In this document: piece after piece, positions 1-9,787 of the stretch | Layout of the letters: every line of letters starts with the position of its first letter | How positions within the stretch are numbered: the first letter of the stretch is position 1 | NCBI GenBank assembly: GCA_051294375.1 | Contig: CM119266.1 | Span: 18,499,501-18,563,500, forward strand | Direction: 5' to 3' | Length of the DNA: 64,000 nt | Origin: Paraspadella gotoi | Taxonomy: Eukaryota > Chaetognatha | Translations under genes and position numbers: made by a program | The notes under the pieces: generated by a model | The model's input: only the letters and a program-made list of their open reading frames with translations | What the model was told of the DNA's origin: nothing | The model's database searches: none

Positions 1-460
1 CGTCGGCCTCTTCCCTCGCATCGGCATAGAATTCCCCAGGTTCTTCTGTGTCCGTAAATTTCAAGTTTTTTACGTTGGTCAATTGTCGGTCCGCGTCGGC
101 GCCTTCCTCCTCCTTGTCGGCGCCTTCCTCCTCCTTGTCGGCGCCGTCCTCCACCTTTGCGTCGGCGCCGTCCTCTTTTGCGTCGGTAGACGCCTCTTCC
201 CTCTGTCCCTTTTCGTCGCCAAAGTCTTTCTCCTCCACGATAATGGGATCGTCGTCGTCATTGTTGTTGTTGTTTTCCTCATATTCTTTGACCGATTCGT
301 TGTTGTTGTTATTCTCTTCTTTTTCGTATTTTTCCTCTTCTTCCATATTGTTCTCTTCTTTGTTCCTGTTCTCCGCGGCCATCGACGGGAGTTCTATCTC
401 GACGATTTCTACGAAGTTGTCGTTGTTCGAACTCAAGATGTTCCACTCGAACAAATCCAT
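1..460 (-). CDS. Partial acidic Asp/Glu/Asn-rich protein, N-terminal part, open at window edge
   Basis: I do not recognise this protein. Reading the minus strand from an ATG at 460, the frame stays open for 153 codons to the left edge, so its C-terminal end is outside the window. An in-frame TGA lies a few codons upstream of the ATG, so this is the first possible start in this reading. The product is very acidic. Residues 36-75 are rich in Glu and Asn, with runs of four to five Asn and four Asp. Residues 95-122 contain a degenerate repeat built on EDGAD/KEEEGAD. There is no signal peptide or membrane segment. Part of the composition comes from triplet microsatellite-like DNA, so chance openness is possible. 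It lies opposite to SEPHS, in what should be an SEPHS intron. An acidic nuclear or chaperone-like protein is a guess only. Confidence 0.35.
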   Translation of the reverse strand, partial: MDLFEWNILSSNNDNFVEIVEIELPSMAAENRNKEENNMEEEEKYEKEENNNNNESVKEYEENNNNNDDDDPIIVEEKDFGDEKGQREEASTDAKEDGADAKVEDGADKEEEGADKEEEGADADRQLTNVKNLKFTDTEEPGEFYADAREEAD

Positions 461-835
461 CCTTTTTCGATCTCTTGATATTAAATTAAATCCTTTTTTT
501 CAATTAAAATAAATAAACAAGAAGAAAGGAAATTTCGGCGAGGGTCGACTAAGCTGAGGGGGAGTCGGTATGGCCTCGGGGTAGAGGGAGAGAGTTTTCA
601 AATGCGTCTAGGCTGCGTGATATGATAGATAGCGCTGGCTTACGAAAATAATTAATTATTGATAATTATTGATATACGTTTTATGGTCTAAACTGAGATT
701 AAATTAATTAAATTAGTCTTGAAAGTTGTCTTTCTTATCACAGATGGCAATTAGAAATGTGATAGCGTACAGATTAGTTGTTTGAAAAAAAGCATTGTGT
801 GTTCAGCTAAACATTACTTTCTTTCTCGTCGACAG

Positions 836-1244
836 GGAACTTCGGCGGAAACGAGCGGCGGTTTGCTCATTTGTCTGCCAAGAGAACAAGCGGCCGCGTT
901 TTGCAAAGACATAGAAAAAACAGAAAATTGTCAGGTGATATTGAGTGACAGTGAATTAAATTCGTGTTATATTTAAATCTTCCCATCCCTTTCCAAAACA
1001 AATTCTCTGTTTGAACCTGGTAGAAAAATAATAATCAGTCTCTTCAACTTGCTGTTTAATTTATTGATAAAAACTTAAATTATTTTTATCCAATTCTGCT
1101 TTAATTAAATGCTGAAAAACCCTTTCTTAATTTTAGGCTTGGATCATCGGAATCGTGGAAAAGGGGAACCGAACGGCGAGGATCATTGATAAACCGAGAG
1201 TCATCGAAGTTCCCGCCAAAGAAAAGGACGGAGAGCTCTGGTAG
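836..1244 (+). CDS. SEPHS: Selenophosphate synthetase (selenide, water dikinase), last two coding exons
   Basis: Selenophosphate synthetase makes monoselenophosphate, the selenium donor for selenocysteine-tRNA. The visible CDS is 836..934 joined to 1137..1244. An acceptor AG (834-835) precedes the first exon, a GT donor (935-936) and AG (1135-1136) bound a 202-bp intron, and both exons are in phase 0. The first exon encodes [20 protein letters not shown] and then a short divergent stretch ending ENCQ. The second encodes [20 protein letters not shown], then a short tail and TAG. These match from memory the glycine-rich [15 protein letters not shown] segment and the [11 protein letters not shown] tail of animal SEPHS1/SEPHS2. 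Only about 68 of roughly 390 residues are present. The catalytic Cys/Sec/Arg position lies upstream, outside the window, so SEPHS1-like and SEPHS2-like cannot be separated. No earlier exon is visible between 461 and 833. Confidence 0.93.
935..1136 (+). other. SEPHS: SEPHS intron (GT-AG, phase 0)
   Basis: A 202-bp AT-rich intron separates the codon ending ENCQ from the one starting AWIIG. The donor is GTGATA and the acceptor is a pyrimidine-rich TTCTTAATTTTAG. If the intron were retained, the first exon frame would run to a stop at 974-976. The junction keeps the conserved protein segment continuous, which is what fixes the boundaries. Confidence 0.85.
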
Positions 1245-1321
1245 AACTTACCTTTTGGAAACTGTCAATAAGTAGAACAAGTTAGTGTTAGCTTTCCTCT
1301 CAGTCACCAATCTAGTTGTTA

Positions 1322-1364
1322 CTAGCTTTCGTTAAGACATTTAACGAAACTAATAGAAAGCTAG
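1322..1364 (+). other. Two competing hairpins in the SEPHS 3' UTR
   Basis: TTTCGTTAA (1327-1335) can pair with TTAACGAAA (1341-1349) around a 5-base loop. The longer-range pair CTAGCTTTC (1322-1330) and GAAAGCTAG (1356-1364) uses the same TTTC bases, so the two stems exclude each other. The site is 78 bases after the SEPHS stop codon. I see the inverted repeats directly; any function is inference. It does not have the layout of a SECIS element. Confidence 0.4.
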
Positions 1365-1710
1365 ATACGAACGTTCCTCTTAAAAACTTGATTACAAATG
1401 ATTTAAACTTTGTTTATCTCAAGATATTTCGAATTGATTTTGTTGATGGCGGAATCTTGTAACTCGACTATTTCTTTTTTTTAAATTCATTTTATTGTTC
1501 CTATAAACCAATGAACATTGATTCCTAATTAAACGCTTTTTGTAAATACGTATTTCCTTTAGTTCAACTGTGAACTTAATTTTTCTTTTGTGATACTTGG
1601 CATTTTTCTTTGTTTTCACAATACAACATATTTTCAAGCGAAATATTAATTTTTAGGATTCTGCTAGTTTTCTGGTTATTTTAGTCTTCATTGTGATATC
1701 AAAATGGAGC

Positions 1711-1716
1711 AATAAA
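1711..1716 (+). promoter_or_regulatory. Probable polyadenylation signal (AATAAA) of SEPHS
   Basis: This canonical AATAAA is about 470 bases after the SEPHS stop in AT-rich sequence. No conserved coding sequence lies between them. The 3' end itself cannot be placed from sequence alone. Confidence 0.4.
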
Positions 1717-1719
1717 GTT

Positions 1720-2330
1720 TATACTTATAAGTAGGGATTAAGACGTGAGACGTCGGGTGAATTAATCGTATTTACTTCGCTTTGAATTTCACTAAAATAA
1801 AAACTATTGCTCTGTGACGTAAGATGTTATTTTCTTATTTGTTATCAGTTAGTCTACGAAACTTATACATATAAATTCGTTATATATATTCTTTCAACAT
1901 CACATTTTGCTGTTTGGGGAGTCAAAAATGTCCGAATTAATATCGATCTTTGTTCAAATATTTTTGTTAACGACGTTTCGCTGCACTGTTGTCTGACATT
2001 TGAATAGATCGATCTTTGGCGACATCCAAAAAAAAGATTTGATACAAATCCGACACTGAACAAAAGTCACTGCACTGCATTGCAGTCTGCTTTTGGTCAT
2101 TACTTCACATCCTTTTCACGTTGTGTATAATGAACTAATTTATTTATTATACTAATTTTATTATTCTGGAATATAATTTATTAGAGAAGGACCCATAAAG
2201 GTTGAAGGCCCTGAAGGAATTAATGTTTGAAAAGGGGCCAAAAGATTTTCTCCATTCTGCAGTCGAAGAAGTGAACAAAGGACTCATTATTTTGAATCCT
2301 TTTTCTTCCGTTTTGACCTCTTCCTTTCAC
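1720..2330. other. Intergenic AT-rich stretch, nothing recognised
   Basis: This is unique-looking AT-rich DNA after the putative SEPHS 3' end. Short ORFs on both strands (for example about 1807-2063) overlap one another and have no compositional support. A direct echo of CACTGCACTGCATTGCAGT near 2070 is the only local structure noticed. Confidence 0.5.
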
Positions 2331-2338
2331 GACGACGA

Positions 2339-2665
2339 ATGAAACCTCAAAACCACTTGACACAATTGACCCATAGGAGCCGAGGTCGTTCCCGTTTCAG
2401 AACCTTCGTCACCCGGATTAAAAGTGTGGGTCCGTTGGTTAAAACACCTGGACGCCAATTGAAGCCAGGCATGATGAAAGCAAAAGATTGCGATGAATAC
2501 AGGGTCTCCGGTCGAGAGGGCGGCGAGAGAACGGGCAAGTCCGTACGAGGATCTCAAAAGGGGCCTCGGAAGGAAAATAAACTGGAGCTAGAATTTGTCG
2601 TGTGTTTTCATCGATATCCCTTTCCTGCGCCACGGAAATCCCTTTCTTTAAATCTCTATTACTGA
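2339..2665 (+). CDS. Unrecognised ORF in a locally GC-richer island, doubtful
   Basis: A 108-codon ATG frame covers a roughly 330-base island that is less AT-rich than its surroundings. The product is basic and Arg/Lys/Gly-rich, for example RSRGRSRFRTFVTRIKSVG near the N-terminus, with no domain, signal or membrane segment that I recognise. Three minus-strand frames are also open over the same stretch, which weakens the case. No flanking splice sites of good quality were seen. It could be an exon of an unidentified gene, a relic, or chance. I give it low weight. Confidence 0.15.
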   Translation: MKPQNHLTQLTHRSRGRSRFRTFVTRIKSVGPLVKTPGRQLKPGMMKAKDCDEYRVSGREGGERTGKSVRGSQKGPRKENKLELEFVVCFHRYPFPAPRKSLSLNLYY

Positions 2666-3285
2666 CCTTTTGATGACGTGTGGAGCCAGAAAATGGCGTA
2701 TGTCGCCAGGCTTTTGGCGCCAGAAGATTAGAATTGGCGCGCGTTGGGATGCCAGGTGTTAAGGTGGACCGAGGGTTGCCATGGGGTCACCTTTACAACA
2801 ATACCCTCTTGCCTAGTTTTCATTAGACGCCGAAAATACCTTTTGAGAGACCCAAGACCACAACAATATCGCCATTGACACTCGGCATTTTTATTTAAGA
2901 GGAAAGGTCATTTAGCATAACAATACGTAATCATTGATGTATTAGAGCTAATATATCGAGAAATACATTATAGTCATCAGTAATGACAAAAAAAATAAGT
3001 TTTTATTTATATGTAAACATTCTGTTTTCAATCATTTTTTTTTTTTAATCAGTAAATAAAACAAAATTGTTAAGTTAATTGGGTAAGCACATTTTTTAAA
3101 GATTTGTTTTTCAATCTGGTTGTTAAAAAATTCTAGGTAAGAAGTTAAAAAACGGTATGGGATAATTTAGAAGGGGAGAATTAAACAATTAATCTTGTTA
3201 CTCTGTTGGTTTTCCAGTCATGAACAAAATCTTCAGTTATATAGATGGTAAAGAAATTCGAGCTACAATGAATCTACACTGAATT
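2666..3285. other. Noncoding stretch with a GGCGCC-rich patch
   Basis: At 2690-2790 several overlapping TGGCG, GGCGCC and GGCGCGC words occur within 100 bases, unlike the AT-rich surroundings. The rest is AT-rich with homopolymer T and A runs. No ORF worth reporting. Confidence 0.4.
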
Positions 3286-3558
3286 TGAAGAGTTGCAGCC
3301 TAAACTACTGCAATAATATTGATTTAAAAATTTGATGAGCAATCTTAAAAACACTTGTAAAAATGTAATAGAGAGACATTTTGATAAACGCGTTCCAGTT
3401 AGGAAGAATTCAGGGTTAAAGTTTAAAAACGTTTCATTTTCAAGGATACAAGTTGAAATTTAAAAATGTCTCTCTATTACATTTTTCTAATTCAGTAATA
3501 AAAAATTCATAAAAAATGTCAGATGGATTGGCTTTTTCATTTGACCTGCAACTCTTCA
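3286..3558. repeat. Foldback (inverted-repeat) element, MITE-like
   Basis: Two nested pairs of inverted segments are placed symmetrically. The inner arms at 3359-3381 and 3464-3486 are a perfect 23-base inverted repeat containing GTAATAGAGAGAC. The outer arms at 3286-3298 (TGAAGAGTTGCAG) and 3546-3558 (CTGCAACTCTTCA) are a perfect 13-base pair. The inner-to-outer distances are 60 and 59 bases, so the whole 273-base piece can fold back on itself. No internal ORF and no clear target-site duplication were seen. A decayed MITE or foldback transposon is the simplest reading. Confidence 0.55.
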
Positions 3559-3916
3559 GATAGGTTTCTTTTATTTTATATTATAATTAAAACCGATATA
3601 AAATGGCGTAGAATGCATCAAATGTTTAAAGTAAATACATTTTTGGAATCGCCAGGAGCTTTTGTACTCCATTTTGGCATATTTTGAAGTTGATTTGAAT
3701 AACCCTTTTTCTTAAAGAGTCTTCTTCCTAACGAATTGAATCGGTCTGACCGCCACCGCCCTGTCGAACTCTCTAACCGAGACTGAAGAGCGTAGAAGAT
3801 TTATTCTAGATTTAGAGCAATGGATTGCGGGAGGGCAAGGGAAGGTTGGGGAAAAAGCCCGTCCGGTGGGGGGCTGGAGCATGGCCTTCCTTGTTACCCG
3901 TCCAAACTGATGCGGA

Positions 3917-3945
3917 GTGTACACTGTACAGTGTACAGTGTACAC
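3917..3945. repeat. 29-base palindrome with 14-base arms
   Basis: GTGTACACTGTACA (3917-3930) and its exact reverse complement (3932-3945) are separated by one G. The core is built from GTGTAC/TGTACA words. A related but imperfect version built on CTGTGCAC lies at about 4911-4932. Confidence 0.85.
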
Positions 3946-5819
3946 GGACGGACGCGTCGACCGGCGGAGAATTAGATTTACGATCCTCTCTCTCTCTCTC
4001 TCCAGGGGCGAAGAACTTCGCTGACGCAACCCGAAGTAATCACCTTCCCGCCTTCCACTCATCATTTTCGAGTTATGACCAATTTGATGGTCATCGCTAA
4101 GTTAAGTATTGCTACTAAATTATGATCCTGTTTCTAATCACCACTCGAGAAATTAACGATCAATAGAGTTGCCAAACTGTCTTCTAAAAGCGAAAGTTGT
4201 ACCATCGCGAATCCCGAGGTTTTATGTAATGATCGAGTCTTTTATTACAAGTTAAATGAAGTCTACGCTCTAGGAACTCTTTAAAATGACAACTCTCTTC
4301 GTAGAGACGACGATTAAAATAATAACCCAACTCGTAATCTTGACCCTCGAAACGAGAATGTTAATCGTTTTTCGTCGTCGTCGTCGTCGAAGTAGTCTTA
4401 GTTATCTTCGTTGTCGTCGTCGTTTCTTCTGCGTTCTGGTGGCTTCTTTTTTTTTTTCTTTTTCTTTTCAGAAGAGAAAGTCAATTGTTGGCGAAGACAA
4501 TAGGGCTTTTTGTGAGAAAAGGGGGGGAAAAAGGGGAAAAAAAGTTGTTTTCGATATTTTGGTTGTTGTTGTTCCTTTTGTTTTAGTTGATGACTTTTAA
4601 GGTAGTCATTAGATTAGTATATGTTTGATCTACTTCATTGCTATATATTTGCATGATTAATATTACCAGCGTTTGAGAATTTGAAGTATATATATATATA
4701 TATATTTACTTACAGTTCACGAGTTTTGAATTCACTTTTTGATTACTGAATTAGACTTTGTATTTCTTTATCTGTTTATTGTTGATGATTCCTGTTAATG
4801 AATCCAACTTTTTAAATTAAATAAACTTCTCATTAACAAAATCCGAAAATGTCGAGACGGGCGTTTTATACTAAGTGAAAATAAAAACAAACGGAAAGAA
4901 ATGATCCGTACTGTGCACTGTGCAGTGTGCAGGTTTTTACTCTAGGGTAAGAGAAAAAATTGTAGCTTTAATCCTTTTTAAGTAACAGAATTTCAAAAAG
5001 AAAGAAAAATAAACTATTTTTTGATCAAGCATGTTTTCTTACTTCTATAATCTATTAATCCAAGCATGAATGGCAAAATGTAAACAAAACAAGGGTATAA
5101 AATCCTCGTTAACCTTAATTTAAAGCGTGAAACAAATTTTTTACCCTAACCAAGATATGTCGCTCCGCGCTTAGAAAAAAATCCGAAAGAACGAAGCGGT
5201 TTCTGATAATTTTGGTTCCTAGCAATTTTTGCACCAGTAGCGCAGTAAATATTACAAAACCATGGATGATTTCTGAAACTGCAGTGTTTGGGCTATCCAA
5301 CGCAGCCGGAACAAAGAAAATCCATAAAGGTTTTGACTAATTTCCTTTTGAATTTTTTGTTATTTTGCGGTATTTATTGTAGAAGTCAAATAAATATACA
5401 GCGGTCATGCACTGATTCCGATTCTGTTGGGTTTAGCCTATCTTTCAAGAACATAACGAAAAAAATAACTTGACGTCATAGTAAGAAATAATAGCAATTA
5501 TTCCAAATTTTTTCTCAAAATTTTTCATCATTTTTCTTTATTACTGTTTTTGCCAAACATGCCCTTTAAAATTATAAAAATAAAAGGTAAATTTTGTTGA
5601 CGGAACAAAGAAAATTCATTGATATCATAGTCTCAATATGGAGTCTTGAAATACCTCATTTTCTTCGTAATTTACTCCTTTATTGAAAAAGGCCTTGTAT
5701 TATAATAAAAATTGAAAACAACAATTTAACCATACAGCTTCATGCATTAGTGTGTTATTGAAAGATTGTAGTGGTTTTTTAATAAAAATTGTTTATATTA
5801 ATATAGCTAATGGGCAATA
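3946..5819. other. Noncoding AT-rich stretch with small simple repeats
   Basis: It contains a CT run near 3990-4002, GTC triplets at 4373-4423, an AT dinucleotide run at about 4690-4706 and many short homopolymers. The ORF at 4286-4600 is largely made of GTC and T-rich low-complexity sequence and is not supported. No splice-flanked conserved coding segment was recognised. Confidence 0.5.
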
Positions 5820-5839
5820 TGCAAATTTGCAAATTTGCA
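5820..5839. promoter_or_regulatory. Perfect 20-base palindrome carrying octamer motifs
   Basis: TGCAAATTTGCAAATTTGCA equals its own reverse complement. With the preceding A it contains ATGCAAAT (5819-5826), the classic octamer of POU-domain factors, with overlapping ATTTGCA/TGCAAAT half-sites on both strands. Binding is inference; the palindrome is directly visible. Confidence 0.5.
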
Positions 5840-7738
5840 CCTGAAGATGACCAAAATTTAAAAATATGATAATACAGTCTTTTAGCCCTATGTCAGTAGT
5901 TTTTAAATCAGGGAGAACAAAGTTTGAACTCCTAAATTTTCATATTTAAATCATATGTTTTTTAAGGTTGTTTAATGATTTTTTAATTATTTTTTCTTTT
6001 CAACAAAATTATAATTTATTATCCTTAGTAATTATATAAACGTTTGAGGTATAGATAATCTTAGTTTGCATAATAAACATAATTCAATCTTTTCTCTTTC
6101 AGAATCTTTATTTTTTTATTTTTTTAAATACGGCCAAGTATGTTTAATTTAATTTCAAACGTTGTTATACTTTTGACTAAGATTTCGATACAGAATAAAG
6201 AAAAAATCCTTTGAAACGTTTGAGAAAAATTATATGGAAAAGATGCCCCAAAATTATGGCTTTAATATGATACCAGTCTCATCGTTCTATCATTTTTGTT
6301 TCAAAAGATATCAAAGAAAATCATTTTTTTTATTACCAATTTAGTCACTCGGCCGAAGCTAAAAATTTAAGTTGAACCAAAAGAAAATTTAACCAACGCA
6401 GATTTGTTTTAAAAATTGGGCGTGAAAAATGACCATTTTTTAAAGATTAGTTTTCAATGCGTGAATCAATTGATATGAAATGTTGCATCAACAATATTGA
6501 CATCATTTCCTATCAGTAAATGTAAAAATATTTAAAATAACATTATAAACGACCAGGTAACTTGCCTATCTCGCTAACCGTCTTTTCTTCAACTTGAAGA
6601 TGCTTTTCTCTTTATGCGTCTTCGTTTTGTTTACATAACAATCTTTCGACGTCGCCTATAACGCAAAGTGAACATACGTACTTAATCGCTCGCTCTCTGC
6701 ATATGATTTTTTTTTAAAAGTTGTATCAGTTTAGTAAGATTCTTCCGCAAAGGTTGGGCGAATTAATGAGCCGAACGATCATCAAATGAAATTCTTCTTA
6801 GGACCAGATTCAAGATAATTGTCTGCTCGACCCAAATCTTGTCGTCCGGGTGTCGTTGGTTGAAGTCAATTTCCTCGGCCGAATCTCGCCGACGAGTCGA
6901 AACGGAACGATAGATATTAAATGTTCATTAAAGTTCTTTAAAATCTCGTGTTATTTTAAAATAAAAAAAAAAGAGAAAGAAAGTAAGAGGGAGTGAGGAA
7001 AGGAAGGAATCGCGAATCTAAGAACGAAAAGAGCGCAAGTGACATAAGAAGATGAAAATTTCAGGTTTTAATCTTATAAATTCAATTTTTAAATCAGGTC
7101 AGCTTTGATTAAAAATTTAAGGTTATGACTTGATAATTCAATTACGGAACACTGGTTTTGGTTGCCATAGAGATCATTTATTTGTTGTGAGCATTTTTTT
7201 ACGCTGATGATATAGCTTTGTTACCTCCAACGATTTCTGGTATAAAAAAAAAGATTTATATATGTGCTAAGTTGCTAACTATAGTAGTAGCAATGCTATT
7301 AGTTTTAATTTTAATAAAACAAAAACAGTGTATTTTGACAAACAAAAGTATTGTATTAACAAAGATTAATTAATTAATTAAAGGTGTTAATCTGTAATGC
7401 TGTATGCCCTTTTGAATGTACCTGCTTTAGAATATTTTGGCGCAGACGCACGTGGTGGTCGTTCACCACATATGTGAAAGGCTTTTCTCTTAAGTAAGCT
7501 TCTATCCGACTAAATATCAACATATTCGTATGTATTTCTATGTCAGTGATCATAGAAATGGTTACTACTATAACTATTGTTGAAGTTTGAAGTTTGCGAA
7601 ATTCATAACGAACTGGATGTCAAATCAACGAACAAACGAAAGGTATAACTAAAATGATTGTTCTCTAAATGTAACTGACCGACTTTCGCCATAAGAGCAA
7701 AATACTAAAATTCTAAATTATCTAAACTACTAAAATTA
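5840..7738. other. Long AT-rich noncoding stretch
   Basis: No coding region is supported. There is one clean hairpin, ATTTCTATG (7534-7542) with CATAGAAAT (7551-7559) around an 8-base loop, and a short TTAATTAATTAATTAA run near 7366-7381. Confidence 0.5.
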
Positions 7739-8857
7739 CTAATTTCTTTGATTTTCAATCCTATCGAGTGATCGAACGTTTTCTCTCGCTTTTCTTTCTT
7801 TTTCTCTTGCTTTCCTATTTTCACCTTTTGTCTTTTTCCCTCCCAACTTGTCAGCTTTCTCCGTGTTCTTTCCATCTGTTTTCGAATTTTGAGCTTCCGT
7901 CGTCATCGTCGTCGTCGTTGTCACCATCGTCATCTCCATCGTCGTTGTGACCCACCTGACCCGAGTCTCTTGGCCCGACACCGAAAAAATCCCTCGACTT
8001 CTCGAGATTCGCACAATGGATCGCTATGGGTCGACGAGGTAAGGGGCTTCACTTGCCGCGGCATCGCACAATGGGAATCGGAATTGAATTCAAGCCTCTT
8101 CCTCACCCGGTCGTGACTTCTCCTCTTCCTCTTCCCCATATTTCTGAGCTCACCATCTCTGCCTTCACCATTTCATTTCATTTCAGCTCTCCAAGTTATT
8201 TGGTTCAAAGTCAACGAAAAAATAAAATTATAATTTTCTTCATTTTCTTCGATTTCCCGGTCAACAAATTGCAACTAGGCGATTCTGCCACTCTCTACAA
8301 TCTATTTTCATATCTTCAGCGCACTCCGTTATTGGCGACGATATCGTTGTTCTATCTTCAGGCCACTCGCTATTTCGCCATCGACGATTTTGGCATTTTG
8401 CCATCATCTCGGTCAAATATATTCCTACAATCTACATCCTCTGTTGCCAATTTTCGCCATCACCTCATTTGAAATTTCATCTCTAATTGTTAAAAAACCA
8501 ACAAAAATATCAAGAAATAAATTCTAACTTTTATCCTCATCACTACGCAACTTAAAATTCGATAGACTCTCATAAAAAAGTTCTCAAAAATCCGCGAAAG
8601 AGATTTTTAAGAATCGCGTTCCGTTTCCATGGTAGCGATACAACGCGTCTTTACCGATTTCGATCGTCATAGAGAGTAAGAGAATCTATTGCGATCGATT
8701 TCGTCCTTTCATAGACTTACCCTTCGAGTCAAATCGCCACACCTTCCCAGTAAGCTGTCTACAGAAAAACTGTAAGAATAAACGAAAAACTTATAAATAA
8801 TAAACAAACTATAAATATTTCCTCTCGATTAAAATAAAATAAAGCAAAACGCAAAAA
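7739..8857. promoter_or_regulatory. Upstream/5' region of the Ala-rich gene, low-complexity
   Basis: This is a pyrimidine-rich stretch (7760-7870), a GTC triplet run (7897-7945), then moderately GC-richer sequence to about 8470 and AT-rich leader sequence up to the ATG at 8858. Open frames at 7739-8014 (minus) and 8026-8472 (plus) overlap simple repeats and have no recognisable domain. A promoter and 5' UTR would be expected here, but no TATA box or start site can be fixed. Confidence 0.3.
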
Positions 8858-9705
8858 ATGTCCCCTTCCAAAGAAAAAATCGTCGCCACCGACGAGATTG
8901 CAGACCCGATTGCGAAGCCGAATCCTGGCGCCACCACGAGCTCTGGAACCGCAGAAGATGCAACCGCTGAGAAGCAGACGTCTTCGGCTCAGAAGCGGAA
9001 AGCGGAAAAGGAGCCGTCCGTGTCTGGGAAGCGGAATTCGAGAAGTTCGAATTTTGCTGGTCAGAGGAGCGAAAAGAAGGAGCAGAGGGAAGGAGCGCTG
9101 GAGTCAAACCCACCCTCTCTCTTTCAGGAGAGGATCTCGGAAGACGGCTCAGTAGCCGTCCCCGTCACTTCATCTCCCTCCATAATCTCTACCTTTTCCT
9201 CCTCTTCTTCCTCCTGTCTCTCACCTCCTTCTTCTCCTCCTCCTCCTCCTCCACCTGCTCGTCGTAAGAAGGAGTTCTACTATTGCTGGTCCAACTGGAA
9301 CAAAGGAGAAGTCCCAGACGATTTCCCGACGAAAAGGTGGAGGCGCGCCCACTTCCGGCGACGCGACCACGCCTACAATTCCAAATACGGCTGGAATCGT
9401 CACTTGGTCGGAGTGGAGTGGGTTAAGTTTGATTCGAAGCTCCGAGGAAGTGAAGTAGAAGCGGACAGTGACGTAGAGTCGGAGTTGGAGGAGGGAGGAA
9501 GTGGAGCAGAGTCGGAGCAGGAGCGGATGCCTCCACTCGGCGTCGATGAAGAATTCGAAGACTACATCCATCCCGAGTAAGTTTGGTTGATATTTTAATG
9601 CAAGTAAAATTGATTAATTTTTAGTTTTGATTTTTTTTATTTATAGTTTTACGTTTCTTTATCTTTCCCTATGTCTGTCCGTCAGTCTCTCTCTCTCACA
9701 CTCAC

Positions 9706-9787
<82 letters not shown>

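Noticed and set aside
1245-1720. SECIS element after SEPHS
   Set aside because: ATGA and GA words occur, but I could not build the required stem with an AA apical loop by eye.
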